64,000 nt of DNA from Meandrina meandrites (lineage: Eukaryota; Cnidaria; Anthozoa; Scleractinia; Meandrinidae), in assembly GCA_963693305.1 (NCBI GenBank), contig OY855916.1, positions 3,609,001 through 3,673,000 on the forward strand, given 5' to 3'. A model generated the notes under the pieces. The model was not told where the DNA came from. It saw only the letters and a program-made list of their open reading frames with translations, and did not search any database. Both the position numbers and the translations under genes were made by a program. Below, in pieces: positions 44,301 to 54,000 of the stretch (within the stretch, counting starts at the first letter, position 1; every line of letters starts with the position of its first letter).

Positions 44301-47240
44301 AATCATTATCAGGTAAAATATCATGGTGCAAGTAACAAAGCAGCAAAGAATTCAGTGCTTGACAAAGCTAGATGACAGTTTGGAAACACTTGCCCTACAG
44401 TCAGGATAAAACAAATAATTTTACATTTGACCTAGGCTGATTAATACAATACAACAGAAGCTGTTTTTTTAATAATTCAATAAAAATTAAAATCGTACCT
44501 TCCCAGATTAAAGGTGCCGTTTGTGATAAAGTGTTGATGGTGAAAAGGACGTTTTAAAAATATGCAATCTGTGAAGGAAAGAGAACTCATTAGTGACTCA
44601 GCGCTTTCAATAAGACCTGCCACCTGTTGCAGCTTGCTCTGGTGGGTATATAATTATTTTGAGATTCTTGTCAGCCAAAATTCATGCAGCTCCCCAAAAA
44701 AGTGAGGCATTTACAGCTTCTTATATTGCTCTCTGGTGGGTGCTGCCTGAGGTCAGAAATCTGCATGCATGTTAATAAATAAGTAAAAATCACTTTATTC
44801 AAGTGTCAATGCATTTAGCATTTGCATTGATGTGCATAAATGAAGTCAGACTTCTTGCCATTGAAAATGGTTATGCGACTTTTGAAACTCCAATAAAAAT
44901 AGACTGTTTGGAGAAATAACATGTATGACAAGAAAGCACAAATTATGAACTTTAAGATCAAGTGCAAGGGCCATACTGGGTGATAAAGCTACATAACCAA
45001 TGGCATCTACGCAATTACTTAAATTTATGTAGCACTAATTTATTTTAATTTATTTCTTACCGTTCTTGACATTGGGATCAAACACGTAGGTGTTGTTTAC
45101 AATCCCTCCTTTGGCATAGTAACTGTAACATAACTGCACTTCTGGTGGTTCAGTGCCGTTCACCATGTGCGTATAGTCATATGTACCAAGAGGGGCTGTT
45201 GCAATTTGATAATACTGTCAACAGAGGTGCAAGATAGAAGCAGAAAGACAATTATTATCTTAATTAATAATTTTAATAGAATTCTAATGACCATGGAGCC
45301 ATAATGCTGCCATATTTAACAAAATGGTGCTTAATTTCAACAGGGCACAGAAAAACATGGATTTGACTACAGCAAATTAACTTTTACACAGAAATAATCA
45401 GTGTTTAAAATCCAAGACCACTTTCATCACTGGAAATAGACTACGTAAAGTTCCTCTGGTTTTATCCTGTCAAGTACAAAGTATGAAGTCATGGAAAAGA
45501 AAGTGTGAAGAAAATGGCCTGGAAACATCAGGGGCTCATGTTTATTAAGAAAACAAAAAGTCTGCTAGTGTGCACAAAAAAGAAACATTTTAACTGGGGC
45601 TTTAAAAGATCACTTTAACAATTGCTTAATAAAAACAGTACCTGTTCATGAGCATAGTGAAGATGATCATATAGTTCATTTCTTGTGTAAATGACAATAC
45701 CCTGTTTGTTGTTTTGATAGTCCTTGAGAAACAGGTGTCTTAAAGCAGTCTGATTGTTTTCCAGGAATGTTACTAAAGAAAACCGATCCATTCCAAACAA
45801 ACAAATCTGCAAATTGACAATAAAAAAATAAGTTAAAAGCATGACCATTTATAAATAAACAATGACGTGATCTTCACCATGAGCCCATCAATTTTAGCAT
45901 TTGAGGAAAGGAGCCTAAAAAATTTAAAAAAAATTAGGGCTTGTGAATGGGATTCGAACCCATGACCTCCACGAGACCGGTACAATGCTCTACCAACTGA
46001 GCTATGAAGCCATACTTCGGGAGCCAGGTCATTTATGGGGGTTTTATCTTTCCTATGAAGGAATACTAGATGTTGTCGTTCAATTTAATCTTTGGTTTAA
46101 ATTCTATTTTACTTTGCTTTTAGGTATAGTAATGTAGAATAATGAGTTTAAAACAAAAGAAAATAAAATTTGAACCCATGATAAAATTGAACCACACCAT
46201 AGATACGTGCTGTGCACATAATTTCATGACCATTATTTCGTAACATGTGCATTTGGGTTGTAAAATAAACTTGACTACAAGAAGGAAGAAATCAAAAAGT
46301 TGCACAAACTTAAGTTCTTGTGTACTAATCTGTCAGATGTGTCTATTTCCTGCTGTCAAACCAAAAAACCCTTCTGTTGAGATCTTCAGAAACAAACACA
46401 GCTACATGTACATATTTTCAACAATTATATTCAACATCATTTAGTTTAGTTAATATCTTAAAAACTGTATGCTAATGTGCTATGGATGTTTTTGTTTATC
46501 ATTATTCCTGTACTTAGAAAGAAACTGCACAGAACAGAGAACTCAATTCAGAACTCAATTCAGGCCAATTCAATGAAATTCCTTTTCCCAAGGGACTCAA
46601 GACAATTTGTCAATAATGTGCAAGGAAATTCCCGGCTTAAATCAAAACTATGTAACATTACATTTTCCCTCGGTCATCAAAAGTAATCTCGGCTTATCTG
46701 TTTTACAACTTAAGCTCCCCGATCTGAGTTGGCGATTTAAAATTTGCTTTGAATTGGATACGTTACGGCGCGTTTCTGCAGAAGTTAAACGAAAACACCA
46801 TTTTAGACTTGTCTTGCACTGTTATGCGCCCTATGATTTCGACAAAAACAAAGCTTACCGGTTTTTCTAACTTTATTTAAGTCATCAAATCTTACCTGGA
46901 GAGTTATAAGTACAATTTTCACAATCTGAATAACCAATTTCCAAGGTTTCCGCCGTCTCGCGCGAAATTTCTGGATTGGATTCATAAAGTGATATTTTAT
47001 CTTCATTTTCATAACTTCTCGCAGAGTTGGAGTTGTTTGTAGACTTCCCGCGTTGCTGCCTGTGTCTGAACCTGAACTAGGCTCTTCTTGTTGATTTGCA
47101 AACGAACGCTCAAACACAGAACCACCATCCATGTTGGACGTGTTGTCTTCAAGTGCTTCTTCCCGAACAGTTCCCAGATCGCTCGAGTACGAGCGAGTGA
47201 CGGACGGCTTACGGAAAATTTCCTTTGTTGGCGATGCCAT
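30417..47240 (-). CDS. MCOLN: Mucolipin (TRPML) endolysosomal cation channel (complete, 13 coding exons)
   Basis: Exons in transcript order: 46896-47240, 45642-45806, 45061-45214, 44499-44568, 42535-42631, 41107-41215, 37794-37909, 36675-36824, 35907-36008, 34593-34715, 34243-34455, 32486-32646, 30417-30489. Phases all match and give 625 aa (human TRPML1 is 580). Residues 93-98 (RARRRK) form the basic patch that binds PI(3,5)P2 in the family. TM1 is about 100-120, followed by a large luminal loop (about 121-313) with N-glycosylation sites, TM2 321-341, TM3 375-395, TM4 411-428, TM5 449-470 and TM6 511-540. The selectivity-filter motif NGDD is at 493-496, as in all TRPMLs. The family releases Ca2+, Fe2+ and Zn2+ from late endosomes and lysosomes. 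The start ATG has a good context (ACAATGG). No Cys-rich palmitoylation motif is seen in the tail. Which vertebrate paralogue is closest is unclear. Confidence 0.95.
30587..31300. repeat. ~119-bp minisatellite (six units) in the last mucolipin intron
   Basis: GTGTAGCAGCTCT starts units at 30587, 30706, 30825, 30944, 31061 and 31174. The first three spacings are exactly 119 and the next are 117 and 113. Each unit has a second GTGTAGCAGnTGCTATTG. Open frames through the array rotate between units, so it is non-coding. Confidence 0.9.
31365..31467. mobile_element. Foldback hairpin element
   Basis: CAATTAGATTATGAGCTC ... CTATGAGGTGATAGTTGAT is answered by ATCAACTATCACCTCATAG ... GAATAATCTAATTG around a short GC-rich loop (GGCCGCAGGCC). 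The arms are about 45 bases with few mismatches. It lies in the last mucolipin intron. Confidence 0.78.
31852..31905. repeat. (AAT)n microsatellite
   Basis: Imperfect AAT/ATA repeat with two TGATAAT interruptions, in the last mucolipin intron. Confidence 0.85.
32264..32362. repeat. (AAT)n microsatellite, about 30 units
   Basis: A long, nearly pure AAT run ending in TGATAATGATAAT, 120 bases from mucolipin exon 12. Poly-Asn and poly-Leu open frames across it are by-products. Confidence 0.9.
34841..35001. mobile_element. Near-perfect foldback element in a mucolipin intron
   Basis: Two 67-base arms (34841-34907 and 34935-35001) match with three mismatches around a 27-base loop. They start CTATTATTAAAGATAGAGAC. 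The transcript of this intron could form a long hairpin. Confidence 0.88.
35409..35660 (-). mobile_element. SINE-like repeat, same family as 21505-21805
   Basis: In reverse orientation it contains GAGCCTAGTGGCCCATCAGG, CCTGGATGGGATGCTGG and GGGTTACCCCCAGCAGTAAA, with a degenerate tRNA-like head at its right end. It lies in a mucolipin intron. Confidence 0.75.
36234..36481. mobile_element. Imperfect inverted-repeat element
   Basis: The left end (TAAAGTGGTGGCAAATGAGA) and right end (TTTGCCACTGCCTTTA) are imperfect reverse complements. The interior repeats ACACAAATGTTTCCC, GCAACATT and a CCCGCGCGGGC palindrome. It is intronic and non-coding. Confidence 0.55.
38157..39172. mobile_element. ~1-kb element with long terminal inverted repeats
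   Basis: The left end (CGTGCGTTTCTCAAAAGACC, then CGAAAACTTCTCGGGCC) is mirrored at the right end (39125-39167). CGGGTGTTTCTCAAAGCGC-type words repeat about 90 bases in on each side. The arms are GC-rich unlike their surroundings. A minus-strand open frame (38098-38598) across the left arm and interior matches no transposase I recognise. It lies in a mucolipin intron. Confidence 0.75.
39299..39572 (-). mobile_element. SINE-like repeat, full-length-looking
   Basis: On the minus strand it starts at 39572 with a tRNA-like head (GTGGAGGTGCAGTGGCCTAA, GCGCTGGACTCCAGACC). It then carries the same ordered central words as 21505-21805. It is the best-preserved copy in the window. Confidence 0.78.
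39861..39890. repeat. (ACGATAT)n short tandem repeat
   Basis: Four copies of the 7-base unit ACGATAT. Confidence 0.8.
40574..40600. repeat. Perfect palindrome with two CRE-type TGACGTCA sites
   Basis: CGATGACGTCAT, AAA, then ATGACGTCATCG: 12-base perfect arms, each with the CREB/ATF core TGACGTCA. It is in a mucolipin intron and may be a transposon tip or an intronic enhancer. Confidence 0.6.
40828..40997. mobile_element. 170-bp pogo/Tigger-like MITE
   Basis: It begins CAGTCAACTCTCTCTTAA and ends with the near complement TTAGAGAGAGTTTACTG, flanked by TA on both sides. CAGT ends with TA target sites are typical of pogo/Tigger relatives of mariner. Confidence 0.75.
41446..42446. mobile_element. 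pogo/Tigger-like MITE interrupted by a second element
   Basis: It begins CAGTCGAAGTTCTC and ends GAAAGCTTTGACTG, with TA on both sides. Removing the nested insert (41840-42332) leaves about 500 bases, the length of the related copy at 62934-63440. It lies in a mucolipin intron. Confidence 0.82.
41840..42332. mobile_element. Nested 493-bp inverted-repeat element
   Basis: The ends are AAGGCTGCTGCCT and AGGCAGCAGCCTT, a perfect 12-13 base inverted repeat. It interrupts the host MITE at ATCCCT/ATCCCCT, which reads continuously in the copy at 62934-63440. It matches both ends of the 1.7-kb element at 56284-57995 but lacks its middle. Confidence 0.82.
44138..44180. repeat. (ACATT/ACCTT)n short tandem repeat
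   Basis: About seven imperfect five-base units TTACATTACCTTACATAACA and similar. Confidence 0.7.
44251..44282. repeat. Perfect 14-bp hairpin
   Basis: GTCAGGCCTTCTGG, a four-base loop TCTT, then CCAGAAGGCCTGAC. The stem is perfect and GC-rich in an AT-rich intron. The role is unknown. Confidence 0.8.
45937..46012 (-). mobile_element. tRNA-like SINE head or degenerate tRNA
   Basis: The minus strand reads GGCTTCATAGCTCAGTTGGT (A box) and GGTCATGGGTTCGAATCCCA (B box) about 75 bases apart. The anticodon stem does not pair and the acceptor stem pairs only for its first five bases. It is probably a pol III SINE head or a tRNA pseudogene, in mucolipin intron 2. Confidence 0.65.
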
Positions 47241-47380
47241 TGTGTCAATAAGTGTGTAACAGGAGGAAAAAAAATCAGAAATTTAAAAAGAAAAACCAAA
47301 CATGTATCTCGTGCGTGCTTATTTATAGTTTTTCCGTCTAAAGGTCTTTGTGTATAGTATTTCGTAATAAATCGGCCCGC

Positions 47381-47389
47381 TCACGTGAC
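47381..47389. promoter_or_regulatory. CLEAR-type E-box upstream of mucolipin
   Basis: TCACGTGAC matches 9 of the 10 positions of the CLEAR consensus GTCACGTGAC, bound in vertebrates by TFEB/TFE3/MITF, which activate lysosomal genes including MCOLN1. It sits about 140 bases upstream of the mucolipin start codon. A weaker TACGTGAC follows at 47393-47400. Binding in this organism is an inference. Confidence 0.55.
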
Positions 47390-47514
47390 AGATACGTGAC
47401 TGTGCGGCCGTGACCATTGCGTTACGTTTTGCATGGAGTTGAATGGAGTCAGTCCGTGACCTCGTTTGAGAGAGAACCTGGGAATCGAACGCAGTCCACA
47501 AGGAGGTCAGGGGA

Positions 47515-47705
47515 GTGTTTATAGTATCCCGTATCTATTATTTTTCGGCCTAAATATCCCCCGGAATATCCTGTATCTCGTTGATTCGATATCCCGGAAT
47601 CTTTTTTTTCAATATTCCGTATCGATATATCCTGTTAATTTTCCCCAAAAGATCCCGTATCCCTGTAATTTTTGACCTAAATATCCCGTATCCCGATAAC
47701 CCCTA
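47515..47705. repeat. Degenerate ATCCCGTAT repeat cluster
   Basis: At least five variants of ATCCCGTATC or ATATCCCG are spread over about 190 bases inside the divergent promoter, mixed with T-rich spacers. The pattern fits an eroded tandem repeat or internally repetitive mobile element. No coding potential is seen. Confidence 0.55.
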
Positions 47706-47988
47706 ATAGGGCCTCAGCAAGACTGACAAAGTATAGTGATCAGTAATCTGTTTGGATGGATACGTACGAAACTTGAAAAGTTTCAAATTTTCATACATTC
47801 GTGTTGAAATTCTCGAAAATCGCGTGTTATGCGGCTTCAAACTTCGCAATTTCGGTATACATTTCTTATTTTGAAAATATTTTAAATAAAATTGATTAGA
47901 TTTTTAATTCAAAAAAAATTAAAAAGCGCGCAAGTTACGCGCGGGCGTGGGAAACTGAACCGTGAAGCCCGCGAATTTCACGCAATCA

Positions 47989-48001
47989 TACTGAGTCAGC
48001 A
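47989..48001. promoter_or_regulatory. MARE/ARE-like site upstream of ECM29
   Basis: TACTGAGTCAGCA matches 12 of 13 positions of the Maf recognition element TGCTGAGTCAGCA and contains the antioxidant-response core TGAGTCAGC. It lies 38 bases before the ECM29 start codon. In animals CNC-bZIP factors such as NRF1 induce proteasome genes through such sites. Confidence 0.5.
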
Positions 48002-48039
48002 GTTTTGCTCCTGAAAGTCACGCGTTCATTCAACACAGC

Positions 48040-51000
48040 ATGGCGGCCAGCGCGAAAGATGAACTTGGTAAGCTTATAAATGAAAGTTTTTCTTGTCTAA
48101 TTGATCCCCAACTTAAGGCTGACAAGCGAGTAACTAAGAAAAGAATGCATCATTAACAGTTTCGTTTTATCTAGAACTTCTTGAGAGGGTTTTTCTCCGC
48201 GTCGCCTCAGCGGAAACAGACGAGCAACTGGAGAAGGCAGTGAAGACCTTTTTGTGTCCGCTTCTGCTAAAAGTTGCTAGTCCTCATCAGGAAGTCAAAA
48301 ATAAGGTAAGTAAAGAAAAACGAAATGGTCCTCTTTTTAAATTTCCTGTTTGAGAGTATCGCCCTTAAAGGTTTTGCTTGTTTCTAATATCCCTTTTGTT
48401 AAAGCTGACTCTCCCCCTGTTTTCTCTTTGTGAAAAATTGCAAGACGCGAAGGATGGTGTAAAGGAGAAGACTACATAAATGTCGAATGAAACTGCAGAA
48501 AACCAAACTTTGATAATGTGAAAATCTTTCTGTCTTATTTTATTACAAGTACATAGCCACAAAAGTCAATGTTGGGAACGTTTATAGCATTCAGTGAAGA
48601 ATTAGAAATGTGAATAATTATACTGGCAAGCTGTGGCTACACAATCATAGGATGGTGAGCCTGAGATCTGACTCACATCCTTTATTTCAACAGGTGATGA
48701 CTTTGTTAACTCATCTCAACAAGCGTTTAAAGAGCCGGCCCAAGATTCAACTCCCAGTGGACTCACTGCTCTTGCAATATCAAGTAAGTTAAAATGATGC
48801 TCGTAGTGAAGTTGTAAGCATGTATGGTGTTCGCAAAGCTTGTCAGAGGTCTTATATACAGTCTATACAGTCAAAGCTGTTTTCTTGGTAATCACCAACT
48901 CCCGAGTTCCTTTGGTTTTTAGCTCGCGCTGCAACCAGTCAAAGATCCTGGCTCCTATTAGGCATCACTTTAATAAAAGAAACTATACAATGCTTCTCAA
49001 ATCTATCCTAATATAACATTGCTTTCTTATGTTCATCAGTAAAGATCTTGAATTAATAGTTCAAGATGATTTACAGTAGAAGAAAAAGTGTTTCCCCAAG
49101 CCTCCATTGTTTTATCATGTGGTCCCTTACCAGAGCTCATTCTCATAGACGTCCAGCTTTAATTACAACCACTTTTTCAAATACTTTAGGCATGTGGTTG
49201 CTTAAGAGAGGTTTGACTATAATAACAGTGCTGCTTTCCATGACACATGTCCTTGCAAATATCTATTTTGACCGGCAGACATATTGAAAATTTGGTCAGA
49301 CATTAATAGCATGTTATGCAATTTATGTTACTGATGACTCAATCCACAAGTATACAGTACATGAATGAAGTAACAAGAATGCTTAACAATGCAAATTATG
49401 AGGGTGATTTTTCAAAGCACATGTTTCTTTCCTGTTTATGGATTTTTGAAGAGTCGTGTACAGCCAAATACAGTGTAAAACACAGATCTGACTGTATGAT
49501 TTTGGATTTTCAACATGTTTAAAAGCAAACATCATCTGTAAACAAGATCTTCATGGCAAAAAGCTAAGTCATCTTGATGCTCGGACATGCAGGTCCAACA
49601 GTACTATAAAATTAGTTGACAATTTCTGATGATGGACAGTAATTTCCAGTGCTGACAAAGCTTTGTTAGGGGTGCAATGAATCTGGGTGTTTCAGTGTGT
49701 GCGCAAGTGTCAGTACCTGTGTGGTATAGATTTGACTTGCCTGTACACAATGGAGGTTGGTTATGCTACTTTTACATGAACCTGGACTAGATTGAAATCT
49801 GACTCTTTTATATTCTCCACTGTTCTTTCTAGGACACTTCAATTCCAGCCTTTGTAACTGTAAGTCTTTCTGGATAAATAATTTAATAGTCATGTTAAAA
49901 ACTCAGGGTTCTCCCAAAAATTTGTAGAAGGGTTAGGTTGCACTGAGCAATGAGGCAATACAGTAAACACCCGCGTATAAGATGAACCTAGTGATTTAAG
50001 AACCTACAGGCTGAAATTGGGCATTTTAATACCCAAATATATAAGAACCTATTTAGGCTGGCAAAGAACAATAGGTTCTTATCAAAAAAACACTCTTATT
50101 TTGTAGCCAAAATACTGGATTTTAATTGATAGAAATTGTGAAATTTCTGAGAAACACCATGAAAATTATTTGTTTAATTGAAAATCTTTTAAATACAGGG
50201 TATAGAATACTGTATAAAATTATACTGGTGTAGCCTTGGGACCATTATGACATACTAGTACTACAGTAGCTCTCTGAATGGTATCACTATGACAACTCCT
50301 ACAAATAAGAACCTACTAAGAACCTAATCAGCCTGAGTTCGGAAAAACTACCCCAAAATATAAGAACCCATTCAGCCTGAACCCAAAAATTCTAGGTTCT
50401 TATACGCGGGTGTTTACTGTAATTATACACATCATGTAATCTTCCGTGTAATCCAACTGCTGACCATGTTAATTAACCGAGAGTAGTTCGCATTCATGAG
50501 CTTGTTCACAGCATTCACGTGATTCCTGCTTTGTTTTCTTCATCAAATTTACATTGTTTTCAACCTGGAGAGTAATTAAAAGGTAAAGACAACCTATAAA
50601 ACTTGAAGATTGTTTCACATTTACTTTTTTTATCTTGAAAAAAAGTTATTTATCTCAAGAGTAGCTGGCACACAAAGGACTACTAGATGGTGATTTTCAC
50701 CGGTCGCTGGGGCTTGCAGAGAACACTACAAACTGTGATACTACCTTGGAAAAATTTAACATAATTTGAAAATTGTGGGCTAAATTTATTATTTCTACCA
50801 AGGCAACATTGTGTGTTCTGCTTTAAGTGTGTCCACTCAATACAAAATGTATGCAAGGATCAACCCACTCCTGGATTTCTACATAGCATCTAGAACTTTG
50901 ACTAGAACTTTGTCTGCATACTCTGTGTTATAGAACTTTGCCATCCTGTACCTAAGAATGGGTTTCCCAAGGTTGTCACCTGACACGCAGGCGGAATTGG

Positions 51001-54000
51001 CACCTCTGCTCATAAAATGCATTCAAGATAAACCACAGCCTCAACAAGACTGGTGAGATGAGATGCTTTGTTGTAATCACGCACAAAATATATTAAAATA
51101 TAGAAAAATTTTTACCATGCCATATAAAATACAGCCAATCAGAATATGGGAAAGCCATTGTATTTTCAACAGTATTAAACACAATCTTCTAATTGTGCAC
51201 TTCAAATTGATCTTACATGTATTCCCAAGCGTATTTTCTATGGCATGGTGTAAAAAAATTGCGCAACACTTTTGAGTGGTATGCCAAGGAATATCCCACT
51301 TGTCACTTGTATCTTTTTGGTATATTTTGTGGGATATTGAATATAATTGAATATACAAAAATTTATACAATATTTAAATATATATATCAATATATAAAAA
51401 TATATACAAAATATATAAATAGTAAAATATATACAAAATATAGAAATATATAAAATATATATGAATATATAAAATATATATATAATGTATATAAATATAT
51501 ATAATATATAAAAATATATACAAAATAAAAAATATATACAAAATGTAAAGAAATATATAATGAATATATAATATATAAATATATAAAAATATATAAAAAT
51601 TATAGATATATGTACAAAATATATAAATATATATACGAATATATAAATATATAAAAATATATACAAAATGTAAAGAAATATATAATAAATAGATAATATA
51701 GAAATATATAAAGATATATAAAAATTATAGAATATATACGTACAAAATATATAAATATATATACGAATATATAAATATATATAAAAAATATATAAAAATA
51801 TATAAATACAAAAATAAATAAATACATATAATTTATATAAATATTTAGTATAATTTCCACAGGTGAATTCAATTCTGATTGGTCGAGAAGCTCGCACTAT
51901 GACGCTATATTCACCGTGCTAGCCGGTGAATATAGCATCTCAAGGCTTGGCTACTAAGCCATGCCACGTTTGCCATCCAGGCCAGTGAACATGGCGGCAT
52001 TTGCTGAATGAAAATTTCTCTCATTTAAAAGAAATCACTCCAAGTCCTGGATATTTAAAATATTGGGAATTTTTCAAATTAACTACCAAGGCTTTTGGAC
52101 CGGAAATATTTTCAAGAGATGGTTTTCAAGGCATTCGAATTGATCGTAAACATGGTGGTTTTGGAGATGCACGCGGCCGTGTACTCAGTCAGATCGACTG
52201 GCAAAACATTATTTAGTTCTCTTCTCACTGGAGCTAGTAATTTCGAGAGGATTCACACAATTGTTCAGAAGTCACCAACGATTAAACAAAGGTACCAGAT
52301 GTATCTATCTTTTTCGTAGTGTTTGTTTTGTTCCGTTTTATTGCTAAAACCTGAGTGAAAATTACGATTTCAATCGAAGAATTAAACTGGTTTACACGTA
52401 TGCAAGCGAGCACTTGTGTTTGTTGTTTTCGTGTTTTCTATTATTATTTTTCAGTTTTTGATATTCACCTTGTGAAAATTATACTAAAACAATTATTCGC
52501 CTCAGGCGAAGTGATTATTGTTGAATATTATTGTTGAATATGAATTATTCAACAATAATCACTTCGCCTTCGGCGAATAATTGTTAAATATAATATATAA
52601 AAGTATATACAAAATAAAAATATATACATAATGTAAAGAAATATATAAAAATACATGCAAAACAAAAATATATAAATTTATATAAAAATATATAAAATAT
52701 AATTATACAAAATATATATAACAAAATGTATACAAAATATAGACAAAATATATATAAATATATATAAAATATATAAAACTTTATATACAAGGTTACCATC
52801 AAGTGTCCATGGAGTTTCATGGAGTTTCCATGAAGTTCCATGGAGTTCTATGCAGGTTCCATGGAGTTCCATGCAGGTTCCATGGAGTTCCATGTTTCCA
52901 TGGAGTTCCATGCAGGTTCCATGGAGATTCCATGGAGTTCCATGCAGGTTCCATGGAGTTTCCATGGAGTTCCATGCAGGTTCCATGGAGTTTCCATGGA
53001 GTTCCATGCAGGTTCCATGAAATTCCATGGAGTTTTTATGGAGTTCCATGGAGTTTCTATGGAGTTCCATACAGGTTCCATGGAGTTTCATGAAGTTCCA
53101 TGGAGTTCCATGCAGGTTCCATGAAATTCCATGGAGTTCCATGGAGTTGTTATGGAGTTCCATGGAGTTTCCATGGAGTTCCATGCAGGTTCCATGGAGA
53201 TTCCATGGAGTTACTATGGAGTATCAAAGGAGTTTCCATGGAGGGTTCATGGAGTTTCCATGGAAGTTCCATGGAGTTCCATGCAGGTTCCATGGAGTTC
53301 CATGGAGTTTCCATGGAGTTCCATGCAGGTTCCATGAAGTTCCATGGAGTTTCATGGAGTTTCATGGAGTTCCATGGAGTTTCATGGAGTTCCATGCAGG
53401 TTTCACGGAGTTCCATGCAGGTTCCATGGAGTTCCATACAGGTTCCATGGAGTTCCATAAAGTTGCCATGGAGATCCATGGAGACTCCATGGAGTTACTA
53501 TGGAGTATCAAGGGAGTTTCCGTGAAGTTCCGTGGACGTTCCATGGAGTTTGTTTGTAGAGAATTGCATTGAGTTGGCAGTGCCACTTAGGGTAGTGTAT
53601 GGAAAGGTGGACATCCCACTGGGATTTGCAAGGCCTCCCCTGAAAATTTTATAGGACTTGAGTCTTTGTATTTACAGAATGAGTCATTGTTATAAATATT
53701 ATAAAATTTTATTAATAACTGTTGGATCATGTTGTTGGTTGATTGATACAATCACTTTTTACCTCGCAGCCTCCTTCAACTTGTTTTGCCAGTTTTAGGC
53801 CAAATGAAGATTCCTGATTCTATAGAAGAAAGACAGAAGATGTTTGAATTCAAAGACAAGCCAGTGGTGGCAGGGATATTGTTGGATTTTCTTCTTGATG
53901 TTCTGTTGATGCCATACAGGTTTGAGTCTACATAATGACAGAGCCTTTTAATATTTCTTAGTAATTAATAATAATTATTATAAATAAAATGACATCCAAT

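Larger units (their letters stand above)
47241..48039. promoter_or_regulatory. Divergent mucolipin/ECM29 promoter region
   Basis: The start codons of mucolipin (-) and ECM29 (+) are 799 bases apart and face away from each other, so both promoters must lie here or in untranslated leader exons within it. Each end holds a sequence-specific motif (separate entries). The middle (about 47515-47705) is a degenerate repeat of ATCCCGTAT-like words, probably an old mobile-element remnant. I see no TATA box in a convincing place and no CpG-rich block. Confidence 0.7.

Noticed and set aside
45937..46012. Functional tRNA gene
   Set aside because: The A and B boxes are good, but the anticodon arm does not pair and the acceptor stem is incomplete; a SINE head or pseudogene is more likely.
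51238..51897. 219-aa Tyr/Ile/Phe-rich minus-strand frame resembling a membrane protein
   Set aside because: Composition effect of the ATATAAA satellite; no start context or domain.
52678..53586. Long repetitive frames on both strands (HGVPWSF and ELHGTPW types)
   Set aside because: Stop-free because the repeat unit is palindromic. They are inside an ECM29 intron whose flanking exons already join in phase.
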